From Linnemannia schmuckeri (lineage: Eukaryota > Mortierellomycota > Mortierellomycetes > Mortierellales > Mortierellaceae), in NCBI GenBank assembly GCA_029449235.1, contig JANATG010000021.1, positions 1 to 64,000 on the forward strand: a stretch of 64,000 bases of DNA, written 5' to 3'. The notes beneath the pieces were generated by a model, which saw nothing but the letters and a program-made list of their open reading frames with translations, was not told the DNA's origin and did no database searches. Below are positions 1 to 9,591 of this stretch, piece by piece. Position numbers and translations under genes: made by a program. Within the stretch, counting starts at the first letter, position 1. Every line of letters begins with the position of its first letter.

Positions 1-342
1 TGTCACGTCGCTAGATAGTTCTTTTCGTCTCTCTTTTTTTCTCTTTTTTTATTTATTTACTTTTATTTTATTTTTTATCTTTTATTTTCTCTCTCCTCCC
101 CCTCCCCCTCTGTACTTCTACCCCCCCATACCCATTTATTGTTTGGACTCCAGCCCCCTCCCTCCTACTCCTTGGTCCCTCGCCTCCCTTTTGTTTCGAG
201 CAGCCATTTTTCTGTTATCAGCCCCTGCCGGGAAACCCCTTCTTTATATGAATATGAGCCTATCATGCATTTAGGGAGCACCACACCACTGCGTCGGAAT
301 GGGGTGCTCCGCAATAAATCACCTTGCAAGACCCCTTGCAAG
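1..342 (+). mobile_element. 3' end of an upstream LINE unit (partial)
   Basis: The last codons and TAG stop of ORF3 (positions 3-14) and the whole 3' UTR of a preceding LINE unit are seen here, matching 7245-7584 and 14480-14819 almost base for base. The T-rich stretch at about 30-60 differs slightly from the other copies, and base 1 differs from the corresponding G. The segment ends in the hairpin at 275-310 and in two CTTGCAAG palindromes directly before the tRNA fragment. It shows that the array continues left of the window. Confidence 0.9.
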
Positions 343-367
343 GCTCGCTTAGCTTAGTCGGTAGAGC
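343..367 (+). repeat. 25-nt 5' fragment of tRNA-Ile at LINE junction 1
   Basis: Identical to the first 25 nt of the complete tRNA-Ile at 14820-14892: the acceptor 5' strand, positions 8-9 and the whole D arm including box A. It stops exactly after GAGC and is followed by LINE 5' sequence (AGAGCACCTTTCC...). It cannot be a functional tRNA because the anticodon arm and box B are missing. Either it is a target-site duplication of the LINE or a tRNA-like 3' terminus carried by the element. Confidence 0.9.
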
Positions 368-509
368 AGAGCACCTTTCCTTTCTACCACATTTTTACAA
401 TAAACTGTGGTCCCGTATCCTATACCCATACTCACAACATCAATTTGCTACGGCCAGACACCAAAGGCCACCACTCTCTTCCCCTCACTTCCCCCTCTCT
501 TTCCACTTA

Positions 510-2247
510 ATGGAAAAGGAACCCGCCCCCCCTCCGTCACCCTCATCTCTCATAAATGAGGCTGATGGAGGACTCATTCTTCCCATCTCGGTCACTGCCT
601 CGCACCCGAAAGATTTAACCTCCGCCACCAACCCTCTCTTGCAGATGCCTCCCAAAAAGGAGTTAAAAACAACAAAGTCACAAACAAGGTTGCATGGAGC
701 TCTATCCGTTCAAAGACAGAGTCAAGGGAGTCCTGCGCCCAGAACCATCCAGACCCAGTCTGGTTCTCCCTCCACAATGACCCATATAGTGTGGCCATCC
801 CATACAACAACAAAACCCATTCCGTCTCCGATGTGGTCGAGGCCGCCATCAAGTCCTTCCCCAAGGCCAAACGCATCGACTTTTTAACAACTCGAGGAGT
901 AGTGCTCCTTAGTTTCGGTACCGCTGAGGAGGTGACTGCCTCCCTAGGTACCACCCTGGACTGTCTTCCCTCTCCCCTCACAGTCATTTCAACCATGTAC
1001 TCCGCGGGTACCAGGCTCAAGATCCGTGCCGAGTATACCCCCTTGCAGTCTAGTGATGGCGCAAAGATTGCAAAGGATATATTTGGATCTTATGGCAAGA
1101 TCATGCTTGTGAACCATCACTATATGGCCGGTTCGACAATCCAATCCCTATCCTTCGACTTTATTTTGGAGATTCCACACTCCTCCCCATGGACCTCATG
1201 ATCCCTAGAGTTGCCCTTGTCGACACCATGAATGTTCTTTTCTCATGGAGCGGATCGAAATTCTGCTACAGGTGTGGTGAGGGATCACACACCAAGATCC
1301 AGTGCCCCAAACCATTGGATTTTAATTTGTCGACTACAGCGGCCTTGAAGGAGCCTATTATGGCGCGCGCTTTTCCAGATCCCAACGCTCCCCTTCGCGA
1401 GCCAACCAAGAAAAGCACACCGCCCAAGCCAGCTCCAGGAGCAGCCAAGCAAGTCTCGATTGCTGATCCTGAATGGACAGTGGTAAGACGAACTAAAGAT
1501 AAAAAGAGGGGCCGCGAAGCTTTCTCGGGTGGTGGAATCACATCGGCATCGGATAGTGATTCCTCTAAGCCGCCACCCAGAAAGCAGGCTCCGAAACACC
1601 AGGGAAGTAACCATAACTCCCACCCTACATCGATTGCAGCTCCACAAGCCAAACCAGACAGTAACTCTGCTGCCTCTCCTTCTGCTATAGCACCTACCAG
1701 AACCGTAGAGGCCGCCCCTTCACAGGAGCCCGCCAAAGCGGTAAAGGTCACCCAGCTCTCAAGTTTAGGCGATACCCCTAAACAAGAGACTGGCCCCAAG
1801 CAGCAAGAGACCGAGCAGCACCCGGAACAGCCAGAGACCGAGCAACAGGCTGAGCAGCAGCCCAAGCAGCAGCCCAAGCAGCAGCCCAAGCAGCAGCGCC
1901 AGCAGCAATCCGATTCTCATGTCGAGTCACAGGCACCAGCCAAGGACGCTGCCATGACCGCCGTTAACATCATTGAGGAAGGAGGAGGAGGAGATGAAGA
2001 TGATGACGATGGCAATGAGAAGGGGGAAAGAATGGATGAGGAGGATGAAATCGGCGATGATACCCCTGAGGATGCCGATATGTCCACAAAATCTGAGGAG
2101 AGACAAGCCAGAACCCAGACCAGACGAGAGAAGCAGGAAGTAAAGAGACTGCACCTCAAAGACCGTATGAACAATATCTTCCAGTCGACGCCATCTCCCA
2201 AGGCTTCCAAGTCAACCTCCAAAAAGTCCAACTCCAGGTCCGGATAA
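510..2247 (+). pseudogene. LINE ORF1, unit 1, frameshifted copy
   Basis: This is the same nucleic-acid-binding ORF1 as at 7743-9482. One C is missing near 635 (CAACCCTCT against CAACCCCTCT) and one near 1187 (TCCTCCCCATGG against TCCTCCCCCATGG), so the frame is broken twice. The zinc-knuckle part and acidic C-terminus remain open from 1189 to 2247. Both lesions lie in C runs. They may be real mutations or consensus errors; if real, this unit cannot make full-length ORF1 protein and would depend on another copy. Confidence 0.85.
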
Positions 2248-2356
2248 GCGTTCAGGGGAGCAGACCGAAAGATCCCTCAGAGCCTAGTCTCTTACATCTT
2301 TTTTGTGTGTCTGCTCTCCTCCCACCATTTGCAACAAACACCCGTATTTATCTTTA

Positions 2357-5300
2357 ATGTTTCCTTACAAAGATTTACGCATATGCACCCTGAACGTCAA
2401 CTCCATAGTCAATGAGACTATTCGACATCAACTTTTTGCCTGGCTTCGGTCACGAAACGACTATGACATTATCGCCCTCCAGGAACTGGCCGTCAGCTCC
2501 TCTATGCCACAACCACGGAAGGAGAAGTGGAAGAAAGAGTGGGCTGGCCCAATGGCCATCTCGGACGAGTGTGCGATTCTTATCAACAACAACCGACTTA
2601 CTATACACAACACACAGGAATTTCTACAAGGGAGGGTCCTCTCGGTCGATATCGCCTGTGACAACAACTTCAACAATACTATTCGAGTGGTCAACATTTA
2701 TGCCCCTTCCAACAACAACCGTGGCCGAGCCAAGAATGGACAGATCAGAAAAACACCACAAGAATTTGTCGACCTGTTCCCTATCAATGCAATCAACACT
2801 CACCCGCACAAAATTGTAGTTGGAGACTTTAACACCATCAAGGACAGGAATGAGGACAGGAACCCTCCGTCACAAAGAGGCGACGCGTCCAAGTGGCATC
2901 TATACTCTCCTCTCTTTGATCGTCTTGACATTATCGACATTGCCCCTCCAGCTCCCAGGGACGAAGACGATAATATTCTGGAAACCCACTTTACACACTT
3001 TACCTCCAGAGCGGGAAACAATTTAATGACGCGGATTGACTATATCTTTGTCTCCCAAGCACTGCTAAATGACGTCTCTTCATACAGCGTAATCACGGCC
3101 CCCATTGTCGATTCGGACCACCGTCTAGTCTCGGCCACGATCAACTCCTCGCCCAGGCCAAAGGAACCTCGATCAAACGCCGCGCCTTCTCTGGACACAC
3201 GCATTCTCGCGGATGCCGGATTCAGGACGGAGATTCGAGATGCCTTGCAGAACCTTATCAACAAACGAGCCAACAATCCTCTTGCTTACGAGTCTGTGGG
3301 CGCATTCTGGGATGCATGCAAGGCACGATTCCTGCTACTTGGCCAGCAATACAGGAATAACCAACGCAAGTCCAACAGGAAGCAGAGGACACGGCTGCAG
3401 AAGGCGATGAAGGAGGCTGACAGGAAACTGGACGGCAACCCGGATGACCCTGATGCAATCAGCGCTCGTCTACAAGCGATCAACGAACTCGACCAGATGG
3501 AAAAGAGCAACCTCGACCTGATAGCAACCATGGCCAAGGTCAAGTGGATCGAGGAAGGCGAACGACCGTCGCCGTTCTTTACCAAGCGCCTCAAGGCAGG
3601 AAGAGTGAGAAAGGTGCTCGAGTCCCTGAAGGATGCGAGCGGATCCAGCACAAGCAATCCAGATCGGATGGCAGAGATTGCGCGAGCCTTTTACACCACC
3701 CTGTACAAGTCCCAACCAACAGATAGATGTGCACAGGATGACTTGCTGGATTGTGTGACCAAGACAGTCCCACAAGACCTTTGTACACGGATGGATCAAG
3801 ACCTTACTCTGGAAGAGGTACTGGAATCGATCAACTCGATGGACAACAGATCCTCTCCAGGATCCGACGGATTGCCTTACGAGTTTTACAAGACGTTCAA
3901 GAATGATATGGCCCCTATCCTGCTCGAACTCTTCAACACTATCGACAATGACTCGGGCTCGCTCGCCGAGTCGCACCGCCTTGCCCTCACCACTTTGATC
4001 TTTAAGAACAAGGGCGACAAGGAGCAGATGAAGAATTACCGACCAATCTCATTGACCCAAACCGACTACAAGATCTTCACCAAAGCACTCACCAACAGGA
4101 TCAACACGGTCGCTGGATTTGTAATTGGGAACTGGCAGACAGGATTTATTCCAGGCCGCCAGGGACACGACAATGTCATGATGCTGGAGCTGCTGACCAA
4201 GCATGTGGTGGATGGCAGCAGAGGTGAGGCGACGTTGCTCTCGCTGGATCAAGAAAAAGCATACGACCGAGTCGAGTGGACATATTTGCACCGAGTGCTA
4301 GAGAAGTTTGGGTTTGGACGCAGGATCAGGAACTGGATCCGATGCTGTTATACCGACCTGAGCGCCAGACTTGTGATGAACGGCCGCCAGACCGCTCCCT
4401 ATATGGTCGAGCGTGGTCTGCGGCAGGGTGATCCACTGGCACCGATTTTATTTAACCTTGTGCTCGAACCTTTTCTGTTGTGGTACAACCGCCATGCCAA
4501 TGGTGTTCAAACAGCAACAGGACCATTCAAGGTGGGCGCATTTGCAGACGACACGATCCTTGGACTGCGACCAGGTGATGAGAATGCCGCGCTGGAGGCG
4601 ATCAGCCTACATGAGCGAGCATCAGGAGCCAAGATCAACGCAGACAAGACCGAGATGATTCCCCTGACTCCAGGAGCGAGGGAGACATTTATGCTTCCCA
4701 ACTTTGAATGGCTGACCTTTGGCAAAGCCTTTCGACATCTTGGTGTGATGATCCAGCCCACAGGACGCGACATGAAGCCGATCGAGAAGGAGATCCTGGA
4801 GGGCTTGGACAAGACGGTGAATGTATGGAATACTCGGCGGCTCTCCTTCTCAGGACGAGTGGTGGTGGCCAATACCTACTTTCTATCCAAGCTGTGGCAT
4901 GTTGCTCCATTCTACGAGTTCTCGACCGATTTTTTCAAAGAGATAGACAAGCGTACAAAGCATCTGTTGTGGGATAAGAGGACGGCACGGGTCTCACTGG
5001 ACTGGTTCAGACGACCTCGACACCTCGGCGGCTGGAACCTGATTAACCCAAAGACGCAGTGCTTGGCGCTGAAGGCAAAGTGGCTGGCACGATGGAAGAA
5101 TGAGAAGCCGCGGTGGAAGAATTTGTTTGAGCATATGGCCCAGCAGACCTTTCAACAGCACTCGCGAGCAGGAACGATCGACTTTCTGCAAACCCCATCA
5201 GCATCTCAAGCCAAAAAAATCGACACTGTCAACGAAACACCGATCATTCGAATGGCAACGCAGGCCTACGCCGAGCTGGATGTGAAGAACGAGGTGATCA

Positions 5301-6253
5301 CGACAGACGGAGTAGCAGAGGACATCATCGTCTACGCGGGCAAAACCCCAGTTGCGGAGTTTACTGTCAAGAAGGCACGGCGGCACATTGACAAGAAGGA
5401 TCTTGCCAAGCGACTGACACGTCTGGCCTCAAAGACTCCCCGCCGTCAGCCCCCCATCTTCAAGCACATGCGCCTCAAGGACATTGCCGTCGATGCAGCA
5501 GGAGAGGAGACACGAACAGATATTCCAGATGAGCAGTGGAAAGTATTTTTCTCTCGCTTGCATGATCCGCAGCGATACACCAAAGAAAAAGATTTCCTAT
5601 ACCTGTTCGCTCACAATGTGATTCAGACCAACGGAATCAAATCACTATACAAGTACACAGGCGAGGGTAAAACCAAGCCTGACTGCCGCCGCTGCCTCCC
5701 CGACCCTGACGACCCTACTGCCGAGCCTGTATTTGAGTCCCGCCTCCATGCCTTCCATGGATGTCCCTCTGTCCTTTCTCTTTGGAAGCAGGTCCTTGAC
5801 TGGATTGGCCAGCTACAACCAGACATACGGTGGAGCGACGACCCAAATCAGCTTTTGCTCTGCTGGCCCGAGCTGAAAGAGACCCACCCAGTGGTGGTTC
5901 ATATCCATTCTGTGGTCACAAACACAATATGGCGCACCTACTGCAAGATGGGAGACAAGGAGAGCCTGTACAGAAACCAGCTGCACTGGATGACCTACTT
6001 TGCGATCAAGCATCGAGCGCAGACTGAGTTGGCACGCGCTATTTACAAGGACCAGAAGAGAAGAGAGGCATGCACGACGGCAGCCTCGCTGCAACTCTTT
6101 TCCGAGGACCCCGACCACTTTTACGACAAGATGAAGAAGGAGTGGGAGGTGGCGCCCCATATCATGGTGACAAAGGATGGCGTAACCTTTGGAGACATGT
6201 GGGACACACTTCCTAAGGCAGATGCAGAGGGACTAGAGGAGCAGGAGGACTAA
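2357..6253 (+). CDS. LINE ORF2: APE endonuclease / reverse transcriptase, unit 1
   Basis: A 1298-aa polyprotein starting at the first ATG of the frame, 109 nt after ORF1. Residues about 8-265 form an AP-endonuclease-like domain: LNVNSI near the start, VVGDFNT near residue 153, RIDYIF, and SDHR near 253. Residues about 480-800 are reverse transcriptase: NYRPISL near 560, GFIPGRQ, SLDQEKAYDRVEW, GLRQGDPLAP, the catalytic FADD near 728 and HLGVMI. A C-terminal C-x2-C ... H-x4-C zinc motif lies near 1108-1136. No RNase H domain was recognised. The enzyme would nick the target and prime reverse transcription there (TPRT). The ORF is intact. Confidence 0.95.
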   Translation: MFPYKDLRICTLNVNSIVNETIRHQLFAWLRSRNDYDIIALQELAVSSSMPQPRKEKWKKEWAGPMAISDECAILINNNRLTIHNTQEFLQGRVLSVDIACDNNFNNTIRVVNIYAPSNNNRGRAKNGQIRKTPQEFVDLFPINAINTHPHKIVVGDFNTIKDRNEDRNPPSQRGDASKWHLYSPLFDRLDIIDIAPPAPRDEDDNILETHFTHFTSRAGNNLMTRIDYIFVSQALLNDVSSYSVITAPIVDSDHRLVSATINSSPRPKEPRSNAAPSLDTRILADAGFRTEIRDALQNLINKRANNPLAYESVGAFWDACKARFLLLGQQYRNNQRKSNRKQRTRLQKAMKEADRKLDGNPDDPDAISARLQAINELDQMEKSNLDLIATMAKVKWIEEGERPSPFFTKRLKAGRVRKVLESLKDASGSSTSNPDRMAEIARAFYTTLYKSQPTDRCAQDDLLDCVTKTVPQDLCTRMDQDLTLEEVLESINSMDNRSSPGSDGLPYEFYKTFKNDMAPILLELFNTIDNDSGSLAESHRLALTTLIFKNKGDKEQMKNYRPISLTQTDYKIFTKALTNRINTVAGFVIGNWQTGFIPGRQGHDNVMMLELLTKHVVDGSRGEATLLSLDQEKAYDRVEWTYLHRVLEKFGFGRRIRNWIRCCYTDLSARLVMNGRQTAPYMVERGLRQGDPLAPILFNLVLEPFLLWYNRHANGVQTATGPFKVGAFADDTILGLRPGDENAALEAISLHERASGAKINADKTEMIPLTPGARETFMLPNFEWLTFGKAFRHLGVMIQPTGRDMKPIEKEILEGLDKTVNVWNTRRLSFSGRVVVANTYFLSKLWHVAPFYEFSTDFFKEIDKRTKHLLWDKRTARVSLDWFRRPRHLGGWNLINPKTQCLALKAKWLARWKNEKPRWKNLFEHMAQQTFQQHSRAGTIDFLQTPSASQAKKIDTVNETPIIRMATQAYAELDVKNEVITTDGVAEDIIVYAGKTPVAEFTVKKARRHIDKKDLAKRLTRLASKTPRRQPPIFKHMRLKDIAVDAAGEETRTDIPDEQWKVFFSRLHDPQRYTKEKDFLYLFAHNVIQTNGIKSLYKYTGEGKTKPDCRRCLPDPDDPTAEPVFESRLHAFHGCPSVLSLWKQVLDWIGQLQPDIRWSDDPNQLLLCWPELKETHPVVVHIHSVVTNTIWRTYCKMGDKESLYRNQLHWMTYFAIKHRAQTELARAIYKDQKRREACTTAASLQLFSEDPDHFYDKMKKEWEVAPHIMVTKDGVTFGDMWDTLPKADAEGLEEQED

Positions 6254-6638
6254 CTATTTCTGTCTTCCCCTTCTTTCCCTTTTTATTTTTTCCTTTTTCC
6301 CTCTTTTTCTCATTCCCATTCATGCAAACTCTCTTTTTTCTTTTTTTCTTTTGCATGTCACTCATTAACCAATCAGGTCATGAGGGCTTGCATCACGCCA
6401 TCTTCCTTCTCACTTCATGCAAGCACCCCAACCATTTCATCCCCAACAGGACCATGAGGCATTGGCAAGTTGACAGTTAAAAAAAGTGTCGAAATGGTCA
6501 TTCCCACTTTTTCTTTCTTTCTTCTCTCCATTCTCACATCCTTCCCCATCTTCACAATCCCCTGCCCTCTGCCTCATTTGTTCTCCTCTACCCTCCATTT
6601 ACTTTTCTCTTCTCTTTTTTTCTTTTTTCTCCTCATTC

Positions 6639-6639
<1 letters not shown>

Positions 6640-6678
<39 letters not shown>
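6640..6678 (+). repeat. Internal poly(A) tract, 39 nt
   Basis: Thirty-nine uninterrupted A between ORF2 and ORF3 of LINE unit 1, preceded by a pyrimidine-rich stretch. The unit 2 copy at 13875-13913 is also exactly 39 nt. It resembles a former retrotransposon 3' tail now internal to the element, with about 1.1 kb (ORF3 and 3' UTR) beyond it. Confidence 0.9.
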
Positions 6679-6679
<1 letters not shown>

Positions 6680-6734
6680 CAAAAAGCAAGCAAAGCACAC
6701 TCCTTCAACACTTTCTCCTCCCCTATTCTCCTCC

Positions 6735-7253
6735 ATGACCAACAAGCACCCTTCCATTTCCACCAAGTCCTACACAGGCAGCCAAACCGGCCGCCGCACG
6801 ACCTCCGTAAGAAGCCCCTCTCCCGCCCCTTCGGAAAACGAGGAGGCCAACGCCTCGTTCATTACCCAGCAGGCCCCCGTTATCCTCAACTCCAATGAGC
6901 CTGAGAACCCACCCCATGCTGAGGAACAAGCCAATGCCACTTCTTACCCTGCCCAGAAGGTCCTCCCTGTCCAGTCTAACAAGGCTCCCTTGGAAAGCTT
7001 CCCCGAAGCGTTGCAACGTCGTTGGAACCTGACGTGCCAGGAATTGGACGAAGTCTCCCAACAGGCAAGCGACTCGTTTCTCAATCCAGATCAGTTACAA
7101 TGGATTCGGAAGCGCTATGCTTATCTGCAAGAACATGAACAAGCCCTCCGTCACGATATCTCCCGATACATCCCAGACCCTCATTTGAAGGCCTATCAAG
7201 ATGCTCTGGCCACCTTTGGAGAAGCCGCTCGTCTTTTCTGGTCACGTCGCTAG
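6735..7253 (+). CDS. LINE ORF3, unknown 172-aa protein, unit 1
   Basis: A 172-aa ORF identical in units 1 and 2, with its stop also present at the left edge of the window. The first about 80 residues are Ser/Thr/Pro-rich and low in structure. The C-terminal about 90 residues (from LESFPEAL) look helical with many charged and aromatic residues, including a W-x-R pattern and the ending FWSRR. No nuclease, RT, protease or zinc motif was recognised. I chose the ATG at 6735 rather than the longer upstream reading, because that runs through the poly(A) as a poly-Lys stretch. It may be translated from the LINE RNA or from a separate transcript; function unknown. Confidence 0.6.
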   Translation: MTNKHPSISTKSYTGSQTGRRTTSVRSPSPAPSENEEANASFITQQAPVILNSNEPENPPHAEEQANATSYPAQKVLPVQSNKAPLESFPEALQRRWNLTCQELDEVSQQASDSFLNPDQLQWIRKRYAYLQEHEQALRHDISRYIPDPHLKAYQDALATFGEAARLFWSRR

Positions 7254-7584
7254 ATAGTTCTTTTCGTCTCTCTTTTTTTTCTTCTCTTTTTTATTTATTT
7301 ACTTTTATTTTATTTTTTATCTTTTATTTTCTCTCTCCTCCCCCTCCCCCTCTGTACTTCTACCCCCCCATACCCATTTATTGTTTGGACTCCAGCCCCC
7401 TCCCTCCTACTCCTTGGTCCCTCGCCTCCCTTTTGTTTCGAGCAGCCATTTTTCTGTTATCAGCCCCTGCCGGGAAACCCCTTCTTTATATGAATATGAG
7501 CCTATCATGCATTTAGGGAGCACCACACCACTGCGTCGGAATGGGGTGCTCCGCAATAAATCACCTTGCAAGACCCCTTGCAAG

Positions 7585-7609
7585 GCTCGCTTAGCTTAGT
7601 CGGTAGAGC
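7585..7609 (+). repeat. 25-nt 5' fragment of tRNA-Ile at LINE junction 2
   Basis: The same 25-nt tRNA-Ile 5' segment as at 343-367, ending again exactly after GAGC, here followed directly by TCCTTTCTACC of unit 2. The following LINE 5' sequence lacks about 13 bases present in unit 1, so the two 5' junctions are not identical although the target position is. Confidence 0.9.
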
Positions 7610-7742
7610 TCCTTTCTACCACATTTTTACAATAAACTGTGGTCCCGTATCCTATACCCATACTCACAACATCAATTTGCTACGGCCAGACACCAAAAGG
7701 CCACCACTCTCTTCCCCTCACTTCCCCCTCTCTTTCCACTTA

Positions 7743-9482
7743 ATGGAAAAGGAACCCGCCCCCCCTCCGTCACCCTCATCTCTCATAAATGAGGCTGATG
7801 GAGGACCCATTCTTCCCATCTCGGTCACTGCCTCGCACCCGAAAGATTTAACCTCCGCCACCAACCCCTCTCTTGCAGATGCCTCCCAAAAAGGAGTTAA
7901 AAACAACAAAGTCACAAACAAGGTTGCATGGAGCTCTATCCGTTCAAAGACAGAGTCAAGGGAGTCCTGCGCCCAGAACCATCCAGACCCAGTCTGGTTC
8001 TCCCTCCACAATGACCCATATAGTGTGGCCATCCCATACAACAACAAAACCCATTCCGTCTCCGATGTGGTCGAGGCCGCCATCAAGTCCTTCCCCAAGG
8101 CCAAACGCATCGACTTTTTAACAACTCGAGGAGTAGTGCTCCTTAGTTTCGGTACCGCTGAGGAGGTGACTGCCTCCCTAGGTACCACCCTGGACTGTCT
8201 TCCCTCTCCCCTCACAGTCATTTCAACCATGTACTCCGCGGGTACCAGGCTCAAGATCCGTGCCGAGTATACCCCCTTGCAGTCTAGTGATGGCGCAAAG
8301 ATTGCAAAGGATATATTTGGATCTTATGGCAAGATCATGCTTGTGAACCATCACTATATGGCCGGTTCGACAATCCAATCCCTATCCTTCGACTTTATTT
8401 TGGAGATTCCACACTCCTCCCCCATGGACCTCATGATCCCTAGAGTTGCCCTTGTCGACACCATGAATGTTCTTTTCTCATGGAGCGGATCGAAATTCTG
8501 CTACAGGTGTGGTGAGGGATCACACACCAAGATCCAGTGCCCCAAACCATTGGATTTTAATTTGTCGACTACAGCGGCCTTGAAGGAGCCTATTATGGCG
8601 CGCGCTTTTCCAGATCCCAACGCTCCCCTTCGCGAGCCAACCAAGAAAAGCACACCGCCCAAGCCAGCTCCAGGAGCAGCCAAGCAAGTCTCGATTGCTG
8701 ATCCTGAATGGACAGTGGTAAGACGAACTAAAGATAAAAAGAGGGGCCGCGAAGCTTTCTCGGGTGGTGGAATCACATCGGCATCGGATAGTGATTCCTC
8801 TAAGCCGCCACCCAGAAAGCAGGCTCCGAAACACCAGGGAAGTAACCATAACTCCCACCCTACATCGATTGCAGCTCCACAAGCCAAACCAGACAGTAAC
8901 TCTGCTGCCTCTCCTTCTGCTATAGCACCTACCAGAACCGTAGAGGCCGCCCCTTCACAGGAGCCCGCCAAAGCGGTAAAGGTCACCCAGCTCTCAAGTT
9001 TAGGCGATACCCCTAAACAAGAGACTGGCCCCAAGCAGCAAGAGACCGAGCAGCACCCGGAACAGCCAGAGACCGAGCAACAGGCTGAGCAGCAGCCCAA
9101 GCAGCAGCCCAAGCAGCAGCCCAAGCAGCAGCGCCAGCAGCAATCCGATTCTCATGTCGAGTCACAGGCACCAGCCAAGGACGCTGCCATGACCGCCGTT
9201 AACATCATTGAGGAAGGAGGAGGAGGAGATGAAGATGATGACGATGGCAATGAGAAGGGGGAAAGAATGGATGAGGAGGATGAAATCGGCGATGATACCC
9301 CTGAGGATGCCGATATGTCCACAAAATCTGAGGAGAGACAAGCCAGAACCCAGACCAGACGAGAGAAGCAGGAAGTAAAGAGACTGCACCTCAAAGACCG
9401 TATGAACAATATCTTCCAGTCGACGCCATCTCCCAAGGCTTCCAAGTCAACCTCCAAAAAGTCCAACTCCAGGTCCGGATAA
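7743..9482 (+). CDS. LINE ORF1: CCHC zinc-knuckle nucleic-acid-binding protein, unit 2
   Basis: A 579-aa protein starting at MEKEPAPPPS; the frame is open upstream to 7566, but that would read through the tRNA fragment and 5' UTR. The N-terminus is Pro/Ser-rich. Residues about 80-245 look like the DUF4283-type globular domain common in plant and fungal LINE ORF1 proteins. A CCHC knuckle CYRCGEGSHTKIQC lies near residues 253-266. Then follow Lys/Pro-rich, Gln-rich (QQPKQQPKQQ repeats near 455) and strongly acidic segments with a basic C-terminal tail. Its likely role is to coat LINE RNA in the RNP. Confidence 0.9.
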   Translation: MEKEPAPPPSPSSLINEADGGPILPISVTASHPKDLTSATNPSLADASQKGVKNNKVTNKVAWSSIRSKTESRESCAQNHPDPVWFSLHNDPYSVAIPYNNKTHSVSDVVEAAIKSFPKAKRIDFLTTRGVVLLSFGTAEEVTASLGTTLDCLPSPLTVISTMYSAGTRLKIRAEYTPLQSSDGAKIAKDIFGSYGKIMLVNHHYMAGSTIQSLSFDFILEIPHSSPMDLMIPRVALVDTMNVLFSWSGSKFCYRCGEGSHTKIQCPKPLDFNLSTTAALKEPIMARAFPDPNAPLREPTKKSTPPKPAPGAAKQVSIADPEWTVVRRTKDKKRGREAFSGGGITSASDSDSSKPPPRKQAPKHQGSNHNSHPTSIAAPQAKPDSNSAASPSAIAPTRTVEAAPSQEPAKAVKVTQLSSLGDTPKQETGPKQQETEQHPEQPETEQQAEQQPKQQPKQQPKQQRQQQSDSHVESQAPAKDAAMTAVNIIEEGGGGDEDDDDGNEKGERMDEEDEIGDDTPEDADMSTKSEERQARTQTRREKQEVKRLHLKDRMNNIFQSTPSPKASKSTSKKSNSRSG

Positions 9483-9591
9483 GCGTTCAGGGGAGCAGAC
9501 CGAAAGATCCCTCAGAGCCTAGTCTCTTACATCTTTTTTGTGTGTCTGCTCTCCTCCCACCATTTGCAACAAACACCCGTATTTATCTTTA

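Larger units (their letters stand above)
368..7584 (+). mobile_element. LINE (APE-RT non-LTR retrotransposon), unit 1
   Basis: A unit of about 7.2 kb with a 5' UTR (368-509), ORF1 (frameshifted here), ORF2, a 39-nt internal poly(A), ORF3 and a 3' UTR ending in a hairpin. It is nearly identical to unit 2 at a constant offset of 7235 bp over most of its length. Visible differences are single-base C or A homopolymer indels in the 5' UTR and ORF1, one C/T change at about 574, and about 13 extra bases at the 5' junction. Such high identity implies very recent transposition or duplication. The RT motifs look L1/Tx1-like by eye; no tree was made. Confidence 0.93.

Noticed and set aside
1266..1889. 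Antisense ORF of 207 aa inside LINE ORF1 (also 8501-9124)
   Set aside because: A shadow of the Gln/Pro-rich ORF1 frame; composition is only Cys/Gly/Leu from the complementary repeat.
6640..6678. Poly(A) as the true 3' end of the LINE
   Set aside because: The last unit continues through ORF3 and the 3' UTR to the tRNA. If the poly(A) were the end, the right end of the array would be unexplained.
6486..7253. 255-aa reading of ORF3 extended through the poly(A)
   Set aside because: It would need a Ser/Phe/Leu-rich leader and a poly-Lys stretch from the poly(A). The ATG at 6735 is more plausible.
7566..7742. Longer ORF1 beginning in the tRNA fragment
   Set aside because: The extension reads the tRNA piece and the 5' UTR; the first sensible ATG is 7743.
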